This document shows, piece after piece, positions 54,381 through 63,872 of a DNA stretch of 64,000 nucleotides (the stretch's first letter is position 1; every line of letters starts with the position of its first letter). A model generated the notes under the pieces. The model saw only the letters and a program-made list of their open reading frames with translations. It ran no database searches and was not told the origin of the DNA. Source of the DNA: Methanoculleus sp. (GTDB lineage: Archaea; Halobacteriota; Methanomicrobia; Methanomicrobiales; Methanoculleaceae); NCBI GenBank assembly GCA_018433835.1, contig JAHDQM010000021.1:29769-93768 (forward strand). Reading direction: 5' to 3'. A program made the translations under genes and the position numbers.

Positions 54381-57110
54381 ATGGAACCCCTCCTCTCCCC
54401 CGACGAGTCGCGGACGACGGCGTGGCACGCCCTTCCGGCTGACGACGCAGCCGAACGGCTCGCATCCCCGGACGGCGGCCTCCCGGATGAGGAGGTCGCC
54501 CGGCGGCGCGAGGTGTTCGGAGAGAACGCTCTCCCGCAGAAGCGGCCTCCGACGGTGCTTGAGGTGTTCCTTCGCCAGTTTACGAGCCCGCTCATCTACG
54601 TGCTCCTTGTGGCGGGGATCATCTCGGTCCTCTTTGTCGATCTCACCGACGCAGCCTTCATCTTCATCGTCATTCTGGTCAATGCCGTCATCGGGACCTT
54701 CCAGGAGGTGAAGGCGGAGAGGAGCGCGACGGCCCTGCAGCAGATGCTCAAGATCCGTGCTCGGGTGAGGCGGGGCGGCCGCGAGGCGACCGTACCGGCC
54801 GAAGACCTGGTTCCCGGCGACCGCATTGTCCTGGAGTCGGGCGACCGCGTCCCTGCCGATATCCGCATCCTCAGGGCACGGAGGCTCACCGTCGACGAGT
54901 CGCTCCTGACCGGTGAGTCCCACGCGGTCGGGAAGAACCCCGATCCCGTGGATGCGTCCCTGCCCCCGGGCGACCGCCTGAATATGCTCTATGCCGGCAG
55001 CACCGTCATGAGCGGCCGCAGCACGGGGGTCGTGGTCGCGACCGGCCGGCATACCGAGATCGGGCAGATCGCCGAGACGGTCACGGCGTCGGAGGCGGGC
55101 AGACCTCCGCTCGTCATCCGCATGGAAGACTTCTCGCGGAAGATCAGCATCGCCGTCCTTGCCGCAACAGGGCTGCTTGCAATCATCGTCCTCGGGCAGG
55201 GGATGCCCCCTCTTGAGGTATTCTTCCTTGCCGTCGCTCTCGCGGTATCGGCGATCCCCGAGGGGCTGCCGATCGCATTGACCGTCGCGCTCTCGATCGC
55301 AACGTCACGGATGGCCGGGCGGAACGTCATCGTCCGGTTCCTCGCAGCCGTGGAGAGTCTCGGGAGCTGCACGCTGATCGCGAGCGACAAGACGGGTACC
55401 CTCACCGTGAACCAGCAGACCGCCCGGGTCGTCGCCCTGCCGACGGGCGAGGCGTTCTCCGTTACGGGAGCCGGGTATGCGGGCGAGGGGGACGTTCTCG
55501 ACGGGAGCGGCGCCCCGGTATCCGGCTCCGCCCGCGGCCGTCTGGAGCGTCTGGCCCGGGCAGCAACGATCAGCAACGAGGCCGTCCTGGAGCGGATCGA
55601 TGAGGGGGACTGGGCGCACCGGGGCGATGCGATCGACGTGGCGTTTCTCGCGCTCACCTACAAACTGGGACTCGATCCCGCCGATATCCGCGAGGGTGCG
55701 CCGTCCGTTGCCGAGATCCCTTTCGAGTCCGAGCGGCGGTACGCTGCCGTCTGGTACCGGGAGGCCGGAGAGATCCGGGTGGCGGTCAAGGGGGCCGCCG
55801 AGACGGTCCTTCCCTTCTGCCGCACCATGGCCGCGGAGCAGGAACGGGGTGTGCCCCTCGATCGGGACCGCGTGCAGGAGGAACTTGACGGCCTCACCTC
55901 CGGCGGTTTTCGGGTGCTTGCCGTGGCCCGGGGCCGCGTGGAAGGATCGTTCTCTGCAGAGGACCCGGAGGTGCCCCCTCTCGAACTCCTCGGCCTGGTC
56001 GGGTTCATCGACCCCATCCGGCCCGACGTACCCGATGCCGTGCGGCGGTGCCGCGATGCCGGCGTCGACGTGGTGATGGTGACGGGGGACCACCCCGCAA
56101 CGGCTCTTGCCATCGCGCGGGAACTTGCGATCACGGACTCTCCCGACGAGGTCGTCACCGGCGCCGACCTGGGAGATTCCGAGATCCCGACACTGCCCGA
56201 GTTCATCGACCGGGTGGAGCGGGCCAGGGTCTTTGCCCGGGTGACGCCGCTGCAGAAACTCCGGATCGTCGAGGCTTACCGGGAAAGCGGGGCGTTCGTT
56301 GCAGTCACCGGGGACGGGGTCAACGACGCGCCGGCGCTCCGGAGCGCGAACATCGGGGTCGCGATGGGCTCCGGGACCGATGTTGCCAAGGATACGGCGT
56401 CGCTGATCGTCACCGACGACGACTTCGCCTCGATCGTCGCCGGGATCGAGGAGGGCCGGTACGCCTACGACAACGTCCGCAAAGTCGTCTACCTCCTGAT
56501 CTCGACCGGGTTTGCAGAGGTCCTCCTCTTCCTGCTCGCCCTCGTCGTGGGCCTTCCGCTGCCCCTCCTTGCGGTCCAGCTTCTCTGGCTGAACCTGGTG
56601 ACGAACGGCATCCAGGACGTGGCGTTGGCGTTCGAGGGGGGAGACCCTCGCGTTATGAACCGGCCGCCGCGAAGGCCGGAAGAGGGGATCTTCAATCGGC
56701 TGATGGTAGAGGAGACCCTCCTCTCCGGGGCGGTCATCGGGCTGGTCGCGCTCGGTGCCTGGTACTGGCTGCTTGGAAACGGGTGGGACGAGTTCGCTGC
56801 CCGGAACCTGATCGTCCTGCTGATGGTACTCTTTGAGAACGTCCATGCCTTCAACTGCCGGTCGGAGTACCTGTCTGTGTTCCGCGTCCCCATAAGCCGC
56901 AACTACTTCCTGCTCGCCGGCGTCGTTGCCGCGCAGGGCATCCACATCATCGCGCTCTATGTGCCGTTTCTCCAGGACGTGCTCCAGGTGCAGCCCGTCT
57001 CCCTGGTTGAATGGCTCGCGCTGCTCGCCCTCGCCTCCCTGGTCGTGGCCGTGATGGAGGTCTTCAAGGCGGCGAGAAAGCACCGCCCACAGGGTCACCA
57101 GACCGGGTAG
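54381..57110 (+). CDS. P-type cation-transporting ATPase (Ca2+/SERCA-like)
   Basis: This 909-residue ATPase has the cation ATPase N-terminal domain (AWHALPADDAAERL), actuator loop DESLLTGES (about residues 173-181), helix 4 PEGLPIALTVAL (about 293-304), phosphorylation site SDKTGTLT (Asp about 336), the GDGVNDAPAL hinge (about 650) and a six-helix C-terminal domain with LLWLNLVTNG. The PEGLP and LNLVTNGIQD motifs point to the P2 group (Ca2+, or Na+/K+ type). The 3' end overlaps the convergent beta-propeller gene by 16 bases. Confidence 0.94.
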   Translation: MEPLLSPDESRTTAWHALPADDAAERLASPDGGLPDEEVARRREVFGENALPQKRPPTVLEVFLRQFTSPLIYVLLVAGIISVLFVDLTDAAFIFIVILVNAVIGTFQEVKAERSATALQQMLKIRARVRRGGREATVPAEDLVPGDRIVLESGDRVPADIRILRARRLTVDESLLTGESHAVGKNPDPVDASLPPGDRLNMLYAGSTVMSGRSTGVVVATGRHTEIGQIAETVTASEAGRPPLVIRMEDFSRKISIAVLAATGLLAIIVLGQGMPPLEVFFLAVALAVSAIPEGLPIALTVALSIATSRMAGRNVIVRFLAAVESLGSCTLIASDKTGTLTVNQQTARVVALPTGEAFSVTGAGYAGEGDVLDGSGAPVSGSARGRLERLARAATISNEAVLERIDEGDWAHRGDAIDVAFLALTYKLGLDPADIREGAPSVAEIPFESERRYAAVWYREAGEIRVAVKGAAETVLPFCRTMAAEQERGVPLDRDRVQEELDGLTSGGFRVLAVARGRVEGSFSAEDPEVPPLELLGLVGFIDPIRPDVPDAVRRCRDAGVDVVMVTGDHPATALAIARELAITDSPDEVVTGADLGDSEIPTLPEFIDRVERARVFARVTPLQKLRIVEAYRESGAFVAVTGDGVNDAPALRSANIGVAMGSGTDVAKDTASLIVTDDDFASIVAGIEEGRYAYDNVRKVVYLLISTGFAEVLLFLLALVVGLPLPLLAVQLLWLNLVTNGIQDVALAFEGGDPRVMNRPPRRPEEGIFNRLMVEETLLSGAVIGLVALGAWYWLLGNGWDEFAARNLIVLLMVLFENVHAFNCRSEYLSVFRVPISRNYFLLAGVVAAQGIHIIALYVPFLQDVLQVQPVSLVEWLALLALASLVVAVMEVFKAARKHRPQGHQTG

Positions 57111-59011
57111 GGGGTCGGGTAGGCCTCCCACCGGTAGGGGAGGAAAACCTCGTTGATCCGGCTGCCGTCGTCAAGGTTGGTCATGACGATGCTTCTTGCC
57201 GAGACGGTATAGAGGGTGTCGTCCATGAAGAGCGACCGCCGCACCGCGTCGGGCGAGTTCCAGGAGTAGGAGGGTCCCTTCTCGGCGTGGGCGACCGTGC
57301 CCTTCAGGGTGAACCCGGAGGCGGGGTTCACCGAGTAGGCGTAGGCTCCCTGCCAGGTCGTGGTGCTGTAGGAGCCCGGGTAGCTCGACGAGGGGTTCTC
57401 CATCCTTTTGACCTCGCTCACCGGGATGACGAGGAGGTCCTTTTCTTTCACGAAGAGGAAGGCCTTGTGGTCCCGGAGGGCCTCCGAGTCGGTCCCGGCC
57501 TCTCCGATCACGACGGTATCGACCGGGACGGGGTTGTTCACGTCCGAGACGTCGAAGAGGGCGATCTTGAGCCCCCGGGTCGAGACGCCGCCCCAACTAT
57601 TCTCGCTCGTCTCTTTCCCGACACCGATGATGTGGTCGGCGTCATAGGGGTGAAGGTAGTCGGAGTAGCCCGGGATCTTGAGTTTCCCGAGGATGCCCGG
57701 GTGTTTCGGGTCCGAGAGATTGATGACGAAGAGAGGATCGATCCGCTTGAACGTCACCAGGTAGAGCCGGTCGCCGACGAACCGGGCGGCGTATATCCGC
57801 TCGTCCGGCGCGATATGCTCGAGCGTCCCGATGATCTTCATCTCCGGATCGAGGACGTAGACGTTGTTGTACTGGACCGAGCCCTCCCGCGTCCAGCCCT
57901 CGACGGTCGTCGCCACCCGGAGGTTGCCCGCATACTCGTCGAGCGAGAACTGGTTCAAGAGGTGTCCGGGGACTTCGCCCATTGCCTTGTAGTCGATCTT
58001 TCCTTGCTCGATAGCGAACCGATGGATGATCGTCCGGTCCCGGGCGTCGTCGGAGTCCGACGGTGTCCCGGAGAAATACGCCGATCCTGTGTTCCGGTAG
58101 CCGATGTAGAGGTTTTTCTGCGATGCAAAGAGGGTGGTGTCGTAGCCGAGAAGGAAGGTCTCGGCATCGGGGGTGCCAGAATCGTTCCGGACGGAGAAGG
58201 CGCTCGCGGTGTAGAAGACGTAGTTCTGCAGGGGGCTTTCAGGGCGGTAGACGTCGGGCCGGAGCGGGGGCGCGCTGCCCGTCCTCACCTCGGGGAGGAC
58301 GATCTCGTCCCGCACCCAGACGGGGGACTCCCGCGTGAAGGCGTAGACATAGTCCCCGACCATCCGGGCGTCGTAGTAGTCGCCGGTGAAGGTCAGGGTC
58401 CGGACCCGCTCCGGGTTTCTCCGGTCGCCGATATCGTAGACGCAGGCATGCGTCACCGTCCGCCAGACCGGGACCGGTGTTACGCTCCCTTCCACGGCGG
58501 TCATCTGCTCCTCCGTTGTGGCGGCAAAGACCACCAGGCGGTCGCCCGCGAGGAAGAGCGCCGTCGGATGCCCGTCGATCCGTGTCTCGGAGACGATCTT
58601 CGCGTCCTCTTCCGGGAACGCTTCGAGGATCGCGAGCGTCTCCCCCGAGATGATGTAGATGTACTTCCCGTCGTTCTTCAGGAAGTCGGCCTCGTCGACG
58701 CCCTGCACCTGCACGTTCGTGGTGGAGTAGTCGTGGGCGGCTGTCGGGGCCGACGGCACGCTCGCCGGTGCAGGTGCGTCCATGACGTTCTCCTGTTTGG
58801 TAGCTCCCGGGGCCCAGGTGTAGCCGCCGTCGCTCCATCCTCCCTGCGCGTGCTCGGCTAAGAACGCCTCGATCTCCTCTTTCGATGCAAACTTCCGTAA
58901 ATCTCCCCGGGTCTCCTCCCCGGCGTCCTCCGACGCGAGGGCGGTCCCGATGATCGCTGCGATCACGAAACACCCGAGGACGACCGCCGTCGCCGGTTTC
59001 CAGTTCCTCAT
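57095..59011 (-). CDS. Secreted beta-propeller-domain protein
   Basis: This 638-residue protein has an N-terminal signal/anchor helix (residues about 7-26) and the family landmark YSTTNVQVQGVDEADFLKND (about 94-113) of the archaeal secreted beta-propeller family (PF09826). Repeated blade sequences with Asp-Gly turns follow. It is likely on the outer face of the membrane. GGTGA precedes the ATG and an AAATATT box lies near 59075. Function in this family is unknown; binding or protease links have been guessed. Confidence 0.9.
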   Translation of the reverse strand: MRNWKPATAVVLGCFVIAAIIGTALASEDAGEETRGDLRKFASKEEIEAFLAEHAQGGWSDGGYTWAPGATKQENVMDAPAPASVPSAPTAAHDYSTTNVQVQGVDEADFLKNDGKYIYIISGETLAILEAFPEEDAKIVSETRIDGHPTALFLAGDRLVVFAATTEEQMTAVEGSVTPVPVWRTVTHACVYDIGDRRNPERVRTLTFTGDYYDARMVGDYVYAFTRESPVWVRDEIVLPEVRTGSAPPLRPDVYRPESPLQNYVFYTASAFSVRNDSGTPDAETFLLGYDTTLFASQKNLYIGYRNTGSAYFSGTPSDSDDARDRTIIHRFAIEQGKIDYKAMGEVPGHLLNQFSLDEYAGNLRVATTVEGWTREGSVQYNNVYVLDPEMKIIGTLEHIAPDERIYAARFVGDRLYLVTFKRIDPLFVINLSDPKHPGILGKLKIPGYSDYLHPYDADHIIGVGKETSENSWGGVSTRGLKIALFDVSDVNNPVPVDTVVIGEAGTDSEALRDHKAFLFVKEKDLLVIPVSEVKRMENPSSSYPGSYSTTTWQGAYAYSVNPASGFTLKGTVAHAEKGPSYSWNSPDAVRRSLFMDDTLYTVSARSIVMTNLDDGSRINEVFLPYRWEAYPTPYPVW

Positions 59012-59303
59012 ATCCGTTCACCTTCCGGTAGAGGGAGATGCACGTCCCGATGCATCATCTTTGCGTAACCTACGAATATTTTCGAAGTCTTATGATGGGA
59101 TTGAACACGAATCCAGGAAGTGAACTCAAGCATATTACGTGGGATACCGTATGACCTCCTGAAGGGACAGATCCCCTGATGCGCCTCGTTTTCACGCGAA
59201 CTGATATTACCTACTCTGGAGGGACCGGGCATGAGTTCCACTGGTGCTGCATGTTCGATTCGATGCCTTTCCAAGTTGTCCCAATGCAGTGGACCGTGGG
59301 GAC

Positions 59304-59346
59304 TGCGCACCTCCGGTGCTCGAGCTCCGTTCCTCCGGAACGTCGC
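59304..59346 (-). repeat. Modular palindromic repeat copy (reverse)
   Basis: In reverse this reads GCGACGTTCC-gga-GGAACGGAGCTCGAGCACC-GGAGGTGCGCA, which matches the unit inserted in tnpB at 19043-19090 almost module for module. Confidence 0.7.
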
Positions 59347-59362
59347 TTATCACAATTGGGGA

Positions 59363-59407
59363 GTGCGACTGGCCGAAGGGCAGGAGCATGAGCACCGTTA
59401 GGTGCGA
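59363..59407 (+). repeat. Modular palindromic repeat copy (forward)
   Basis: GTGCGACTGGCC-gaa-GGGC is followed by AGGAGCATGAGCACC and gtta-GGTGCGA. It lies 16 bases from the reverse copy, together forming a large inverted repeat. Confidence 0.7.
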
Positions 59408-59414
59408 GGGGTTG

Positions 59415-59444
59415 CAGGGGAGGGGGGCTCGCCCCCCTCCCCTG
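59415..59444. repeat. Perfect 14-base-arm hairpin
   Basis: CAGGGGAGGGGGGC, a TC loop, then GCCCCCCTCCCCTG. The stem is entirely perfect and very GC-rich; it directly follows the forward repeat unit. Confidence 0.75.
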
Positions 59445-59659
59445 TCCCCACCCCCCAGACGCGATACCCGGTGAAAATTCGTGTTCGGGTTTGTCTGAAC
59501 GGATGGGACGTGAGCACTTAATGAATGCATGACGTAAATATTCGCAATCGTGAGATATTGTCAGGCTAAGAACAACAAAAGTTTTCAGTTACGCGGACCG
59601 GGCACGGACCCGGAGTGGGTCGTGGATATGCCCGGTCAAGTGTTTTCGTGGCGCCTCTC

Positions 59660-60592
59660 TCACCCCGGCACCGCCCCGAAGCTCCAGGCGATGTAGGCGA
59701 CGTAGCCGAGGAGCAGGAGGGCCGACCAGCTCCGGACGACGGACGGGCGGGCAAACAGCAGGGGGAGGATCGCGACCGAGAAGAGGACGACGGCGATGAT
59801 GTCGAACGCGGACCCGATGGTGACCGGGGCGAGGAGGAGGCTTATCCCGAGGACCAGGAGGAGGTTGAAGATGTTGCTCCCGAGGATGTTGCCGATGGAG
59901 ATGGCGCCCTCGTCCCTGATTGCGGCCACGACCGAGGTCGCGAGTTCCGGGAGCGACGTGCCGACGGCGACGACAGAGACGCCTATGACGAAGGCCGGGA
60001 TCCCGAAGACTTCTGCGAGCGCAACAGCGCTGTCGACGACCAGCTGGGCCCCGATGACGACTGCGATGAGCCCGAGGCCGATGTAGAGGGCGTCGGCCCA
60101 CCCGTGGGATTCGATCTCGACGTCTCCCTCCTCGCGCCCCTCCCGCAGGAGAACGAAGAGGATACCTGCGAAGAGGATGAGGAAGATCGCTCCGGCAAGG
60201 GCGTCGAGCGTGCCTCTCACGGCGAGCAGGGCGAACGCCGCCGTCGCAACGAGCATCAGCACGGTGTGCCGGGTGAGCGCGGAGCGCGACGTCCCGGACG
60301 CGGCGATCATGCCGGGCCGGATGAAGGTGCAGAGGGCGAGAACGAGGGCGATGTTTGCGATGTTGCTCCCGATGACGTTTCCGAGTGCAATTCCCGAGTT
60401 TCCTGTGACTGCGGCGTTCGTGCTGACGACAAGTTCCGGCAGGGAGGTGCCGAACGCGATGATCGTGGACCCGATCAGGGCCGGGGAGATGCTGTACCGG
60501 AAGGCAAGGCCGCTTCCGCCGCCTACGAAGAGGTCGGCCCCTTTGACGAGGAGGGCTACGCCGACGACGAATATGATAAAGGTCACGATCAC
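59660..60592 (-). CDS. Calcium/sodium antiporter (CaCA family)
   Basis: This 310-residue membrane protein has ten helices in two inverted halves. The alpha-1 repeat is GTSLPELVVSTNAAVTGNSG with GNVIGSNIANI, and the alpha-2 repeat is GTSLPELATSVVAAIRDEG with GNILGSNIFNLL, both with the ion-coordinating Glu and Asn. It likely exports Ca2+ against Na+, as in YrbG/MJ0091. GTG start with GAGG upstream. Located near the P-type ATPase, also a cation pump. Confidence 0.93.
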   Translation of the reverse strand: MIVTFIIFVVGVALLVKGADLFVGGGSGLAFRYSISPALIGSTIIAFGTSLPELVVSTNAAVTGNSGIALGNVIGSNIANIALVLALCTFIRPGMIAASGTSRSALTRHTVLMLVATAAFALLAVRGTLDALAGAIFLILFAGILFVLLREGREEGDVEIESHGWADALYIGLGLIAVVIGAQLVVDSAVALAEVFGIPAFVIGVSVVAVGTSLPELATSVVAAIRDEGAISIGNILGSNIFNLLLVLGISLLLAPVTIGSAFDIIAVVLFSVAILPLLFARPSVVRSWSALLLLGYVAYIAWSFGAVPG

Positions 60593-60731
60593 TGGAATGC
60601 CTCGAGAGTAGTGGTACTAATTGGACGGGGTCTGCTAATACGTTTCCGAATTTTCGTCCCGGAGGCTGCCGGGAAAGTGGAGGTGAACGTCGGGCAAAAG
60701 GATATGTACCTCCTGCATCCACCGGGCCGCC

Positions 60732-61017
60732 ATGTTCAACCCCGGTGCCCGGTCCCTGCGCGGGGCAGGAATGGAGTTCATGCGGAGGACGGGGTACGTA
60801 ACACAGCCGCCGTCGGACCGGATGCCGGGCCGCCCGCCGCTCCCTGCACCTGGACGCCGGCCACGTCTGCCGGAACCTCTACCTTGCGGCGTTGAGCGCA
60901 GGGTGCGGTGTCTGTGCGATCGGCGCCTTCGGCGACGCGGCGATGAACCGGCTCCCCGGCATCGACGGCGAAGGGCAGTTCCTGATCTACGTTGCGACGG
61001 TAGGGAAGAAGCCGTGA
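60732..61017 (+). pseudogene. Remnant of a SagB-type nitroreductase gene
   Basis: The N-terminal frame (from about 60732) encodes GMEFMRRTGYVTQPPSDRM and PGRPPLPAP, the usual start of SagB/ThcOx-type dehydrogenases. From about 60838 another frame gives the C-terminus: LHLDAGHVCRNLYLAALSAG, then CGVCAIGAFGD and a final FLIYVATVGKKP with a stop at 61017. The middle, about 100 residues including FMN-binding parts, is missing. This is a decayed gene made by a large deletion. Confidence 0.75.
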
Positions 61018-61111
61018 TACGACGGAGGCCGAAGGGCATATCCCCCTCCCCGTCAAACACCTGAGACAACAGTCCCGGCATTCGTGCCGGGCACGATGAC
61101 GGAGGCTGCCG

Positions 61112-61819
61112 GTTACGTTCACGTTCGACGAACAGATTGCTGCCCTTGAAGCAGAATTCGAAAGACTTCTCCTGTTCCCGGAAGGCGAGTTCATCGAGAT
61201 CGTCCGGGACGTGGGGTTCTCCTGCGACTGCTGCGGCCGGTGCTGCACCCGGGAGTTCAACGGCCACGTCTTCCTTCTGGAGGAGGATACCGACAGCGTT
61301 CGCACCCTCCGGCCGGACGCCGTCGTCCCGGCACCCGATTTCGATGCCTGCGATCAGCAGGGGAGGTTTTACGTATCGGGCTATGCCCTCAGGACGAAGC
61401 CGGACGGCTCCTGTATCTTCCTCGAGGGCGGCAGGTGCACCGTCTACGACCGGCGGTTTGCCATCTGCCGGGTCTACCCCTACATGCTCCACCGGGAGGC
61501 CAACGAGACGGGCGCCGTCGACTGGCGGCAGATCAGCGGTTTGAACGAGCACGGCTGCTACAACACCCCGATCGACGATGCCGAATGCGCCCGGATTGTC
61601 CGGGAGACTCGTGCATACGAAGCGGCGTTCCTCGACCAGGCGATCCGGTTCCGGAAAGCCCTCCGGGATCTCTTCGCACAGGAGGGGCTGCGCTACGTCC
61701 GGCGGACCTACGACCTCCTGATGCGGGACTTCCGAAAAGGCGTAGAGGTCGAGGTCCGGGTCTTCCACCGCGGGCGGTTTGAGCCGCACCGGGTCACCCG
61801 CGACGTGTACGGGTGGTAG
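61112..61819 (+). CDS. YkgJ-family cysteine-cluster protein, start codon unclear
   Basis: This protein of up to 235 residues has the metal-binding set CDCCGRCCTREFNGHVFLL, a later GGRCTVYDRRFAICRVYPYM, and a single Cys further on. It probably binds Zn2+ or an Fe-S cluster. Family-like sequence (FDEQIAALEAEFERL) continues upstream of the first GTG at 61211 back to 61112, where a GGAGG sits six bases before a GTT codon; no canonical start exists in frame after the TGA at 61097-61099. Either a rare start, a point mutation, or a small frameshift from ATG 61096. GTG 61211 would give 202 residues. Confidence 0.75.
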   Translation, partial: VTFTFDEQIAALEAEFERLLLFPEGEFIEIVRDVGFSCDCCGRCCTREFNGHVFLLEEDTDSVRTLRPDAVVPAPDFDACDQQGRFYVSGYALRTKPDGSCIFLEGGRCTVYDRRFAICRVYPYMLHREANETGAVDWRQISGLNEHGCYNTPIDDAECARIVRETRAYEAAFLDQAIRFRKALRDLFAQEGLRYVRRTYDLLMRDFRKGVEVEVRVFHRGRFEPHRVTRDVYGW

Positions 61820-61906
61820 GAGTTCCGTCCGTTTCGAGATAGCCCGTTCGATACCGCCCCCGGGGCCGCCCGCACCTTTTTCTGCTCCTCTCACCCGGGG
61901 TGTCCG

Positions 61907-62223
61907 ATGGAGACCGGGGTCCTCCTCACCCTGCTGGTGCTGGCCGCCGCCTTCTCGCTCGTTATGTCGAATATCGCCGCCACCGTCCTCCTGGTCCCGC
62001 TCGTGCTGGTGATGGCGGGTCCGTTCGGGCTCGATCCCCGGGGGCTCGCGCTCCTCGTCGGGATCTGCACGTCGAACTCCTTCCTCCTCCCTACGCACCC
62101 GGTGAACGCCCTCCTGATGGGCCCCGGGAACTACCGGACCCTGGACTATCTCGTGGCGGGGGGCGCTCTGACGGTCGCTTCATTCTCGTCGCCGTCGGCA
62201 TCGTCTCCCTCCTCTACTTCTGA
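61907..62223 (+). pseudogene. SLC13-type anion permease fragment
   Basis: The frame gives the last helices of a DASS/SLC13 transporter: MSNIAATVLLVPLVLVMA, then ICTSNSFLLPTHPVNALLMG, then YRTLDYLVAGGALTV. A frameshift at about 62176-62180 puts the final helix (FILVAVGIVSLLYF, stop 62223) in another frame. The N-terminal 300 or so residues are absent. This is a decayed gene. Confidence 0.78.
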
Positions 62224-62319
62224 TCTCCCGTGCCTTCCTCCTACGGGGCAACCGGCGGTGCCGCATCCTCCCTGCCCGGGTAAACCTTTATGCCGGTCTG
62301 TGGCGACCGGGGCCACACT

Positions 62320-63690
62320 ATGGAGCGGGAGTACGACGTCGTCGTCATCGGGACCGGGGTCGCCGGTTCCGACATCGCCTGGCACTGCAGGAAGGCCGGC
62401 ATGGAGGTTGCGATCACCGATTACCGGGACTACGGGGGGACGTGCGCCCTTCGGGGCTGCGTCCCCAAACGGGTGCTCGCCAGCGCCGCCGGGGCGGTTG
62501 CCCGCGTCGGTAACCAGCAGGGGAACGGTGTCCGGGGAGCGGTTGCGATCGACTGGTCGGAGCTGATCGCCTTCGAGCGCACCTTCACCGACCCTGTTCC
62601 CCGGCGGAAGGAGGAGGGCTTCCGGGAGGCGGGGATCCACACCTATCACGGGCTTGCCCGTTTCACCGGCCAGAACAGGATGACAATCGATGGCGATGTG
62701 CTCACGGCCCGGTACATCGTGATCGCCGCCGGTGCGCATCCCCGCCCCCTGAAAGTCCCGGGCGAGGACCTCATGACCCCAAGCGACGACTTCTTCTACC
62801 TCGAGGGGCTCCCGGAACGGATCGTCTTCATCGGCGGGGGCTACATCTCGTTTGAGTTCGCGCATGTTGCCGCCAGGGCCGGGTCGGCGGTGACCATCCT
62901 CCAGCGGAGCGGGCGGGTCCTCTCAGGGTTCGACACCGATATCGTCGACCGGCTGGTGCTGGCGTCGGGGGAGATCGGGATCGACGTGCAGGTGAATATG
63001 CCGCTTCTCTCGATCGAGAGGAACGCCGCCGGCCTCCGGGTGCGGGCCGGGAGGGAGGGGGAGGAGAAGACCTTCGGTGCCGATATGGTCGTCCACGGTG
63101 CCGGCAGGGTCTCTGCGATCGAGGAGCTCGACCTCGCTGTCGGGAACGTCGAGACCGACTGCCGGGGGATCGTGGTCGACGACCATCTCCGGAGCGTCTC
63201 GAACCCTGCCGTCTACGTGGCCGGCGATGCGAACCAGAAAAGCCCGCAGCTGACGCCGGTGGCGGTTATGGACGCCCACATCGTCGTCGACAGCATCCTG
63301 GGCGGCAACGCCCGGGTCGCGGACTACTCCGTCGTCCCGAGCGCCGTCTTCACGACGCCGCCCATTGCGTCCGTCGGGCTCACGGAAGAGGCGGTGAAGG
63401 AGAAGGGTATACCCTACGTCGTTAACGCCGGCGACCTCTCGGCACGCTTCACGAACCGGAGCGTCGGCCAGAGGCATGTCGGCTACAAACTCCTGGTCGC
63501 CGGCGACTCCCGCCGGATCCTCGGCGCCCATCTCATCGGGCCCCACGTCGAGGAGGTGATCAACATCTTTGCCCTGGCGATCAGGCACAACCTGACGGTG
63601 GACGACCTGACACTGGACGCGATCCCGTGGGCCTACCCGAGCAGCGTCTATGATATTATTCATATGGTGCATCCGCTGGTGAGGAAGTGA
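62320..63690 (+). CDS. Pyridine nucleotide-disulfide oxidoreductase (glutathione reductase/Lpd-like)
   Basis: This 456-residue flavoprotein has the FAD-binding VVVIGTGVAGSDIA, the redox disulfide GGTCALRGCVPKRV (Cys about 41 and 46), the NAD(P)-binding FIGGGYISFEFAH, and VYVAGDANQKSPQLTPVA for the second FAD motif. The dimer domain ends with the HNLTVDDLTL block; the usual catalytic His-Glu pair is not clearly kept, since the final part is VHPLVRK. ATG 62320 is chosen; a TAAACCTTTA box about 35 bases upstream fits. Substrate unknown (thiol or polysulfide). Confidence 0.9.
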   Translation: MEREYDVVVIGTGVAGSDIAWHCRKAGMEVAITDYRDYGGTCALRGCVPKRVLASAAGAVARVGNQQGNGVRGAVAIDWSELIAFERTFTDPVPRRKEEGFREAGIHTYHGLARFTGQNRMTIDGDVLTARYIVIAAGAHPRPLKVPGEDLMTPSDDFFYLEGLPERIVFIGGGYISFEFAHVAARAGSAVTILQRSGRVLSGFDTDIVDRLVLASGEIGIDVQVNMPLLSIERNAAGLRVRAGREGEEKTFGADMVVHGAGRVSAIEELDLAVGNVETDCRGIVVDDHLRSVSNPAVYVAGDANQKSPQLTPVAVMDAHIVVDSILGGNARVADYSVVPSAVFTTPPIASVGLTEEAVKEKGIPYVVNAGDLSARFTNRSVGQRHVGYKLLVAGDSRRILGAHLIGPHVEEVINIFALAIRHNLTVDDLTLDAIPWAYPSSVYDIIHMVHPLVRK

Positions 63691-63872
63691 GTGATGGGGA
63701 CAAAGGCGTGGTACGGTTCTCGCACCCCGAGGGTCGCATCCCCTTCTTTGCGCCTGATGGTGATCGAATCCATATCGATCACGTAGGCCCATCCACGGCT
63801 TTCCACCGGTTATCGCCGTGACTGCCCCCGCCCCTTGGGCGGGGAACGACTTCCCCGAAGGGGAAGGAGTTT
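63691..63872 (+). other. Spacer with two GC hairpins ahead of the tandem repeat
   Basis: No gene seen. CCCCGCCC-ctt-GGGCGGGG (63826-63844) is followed by CTTCCCC-gaa-GGGGAAG (63850-63866). The second hairpin, with CGACTTCCCC and GGAGTTTGAG around it, equals the outer hairpin of the copy at 6177. Confidence 0.55.

Larger units (their letters stand above)
59012..59659. other. Non-coding spacer with inverted repeat modules
   Basis: No believable gene. It holds the propeller gene promoter, two palindromic repeat units in opposite orientation (59304-59346 and 59363-59407) and a perfect long hairpin (59415-59444). A short AT-rich patch lies near 59520-59580. Confidence 0.55.
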
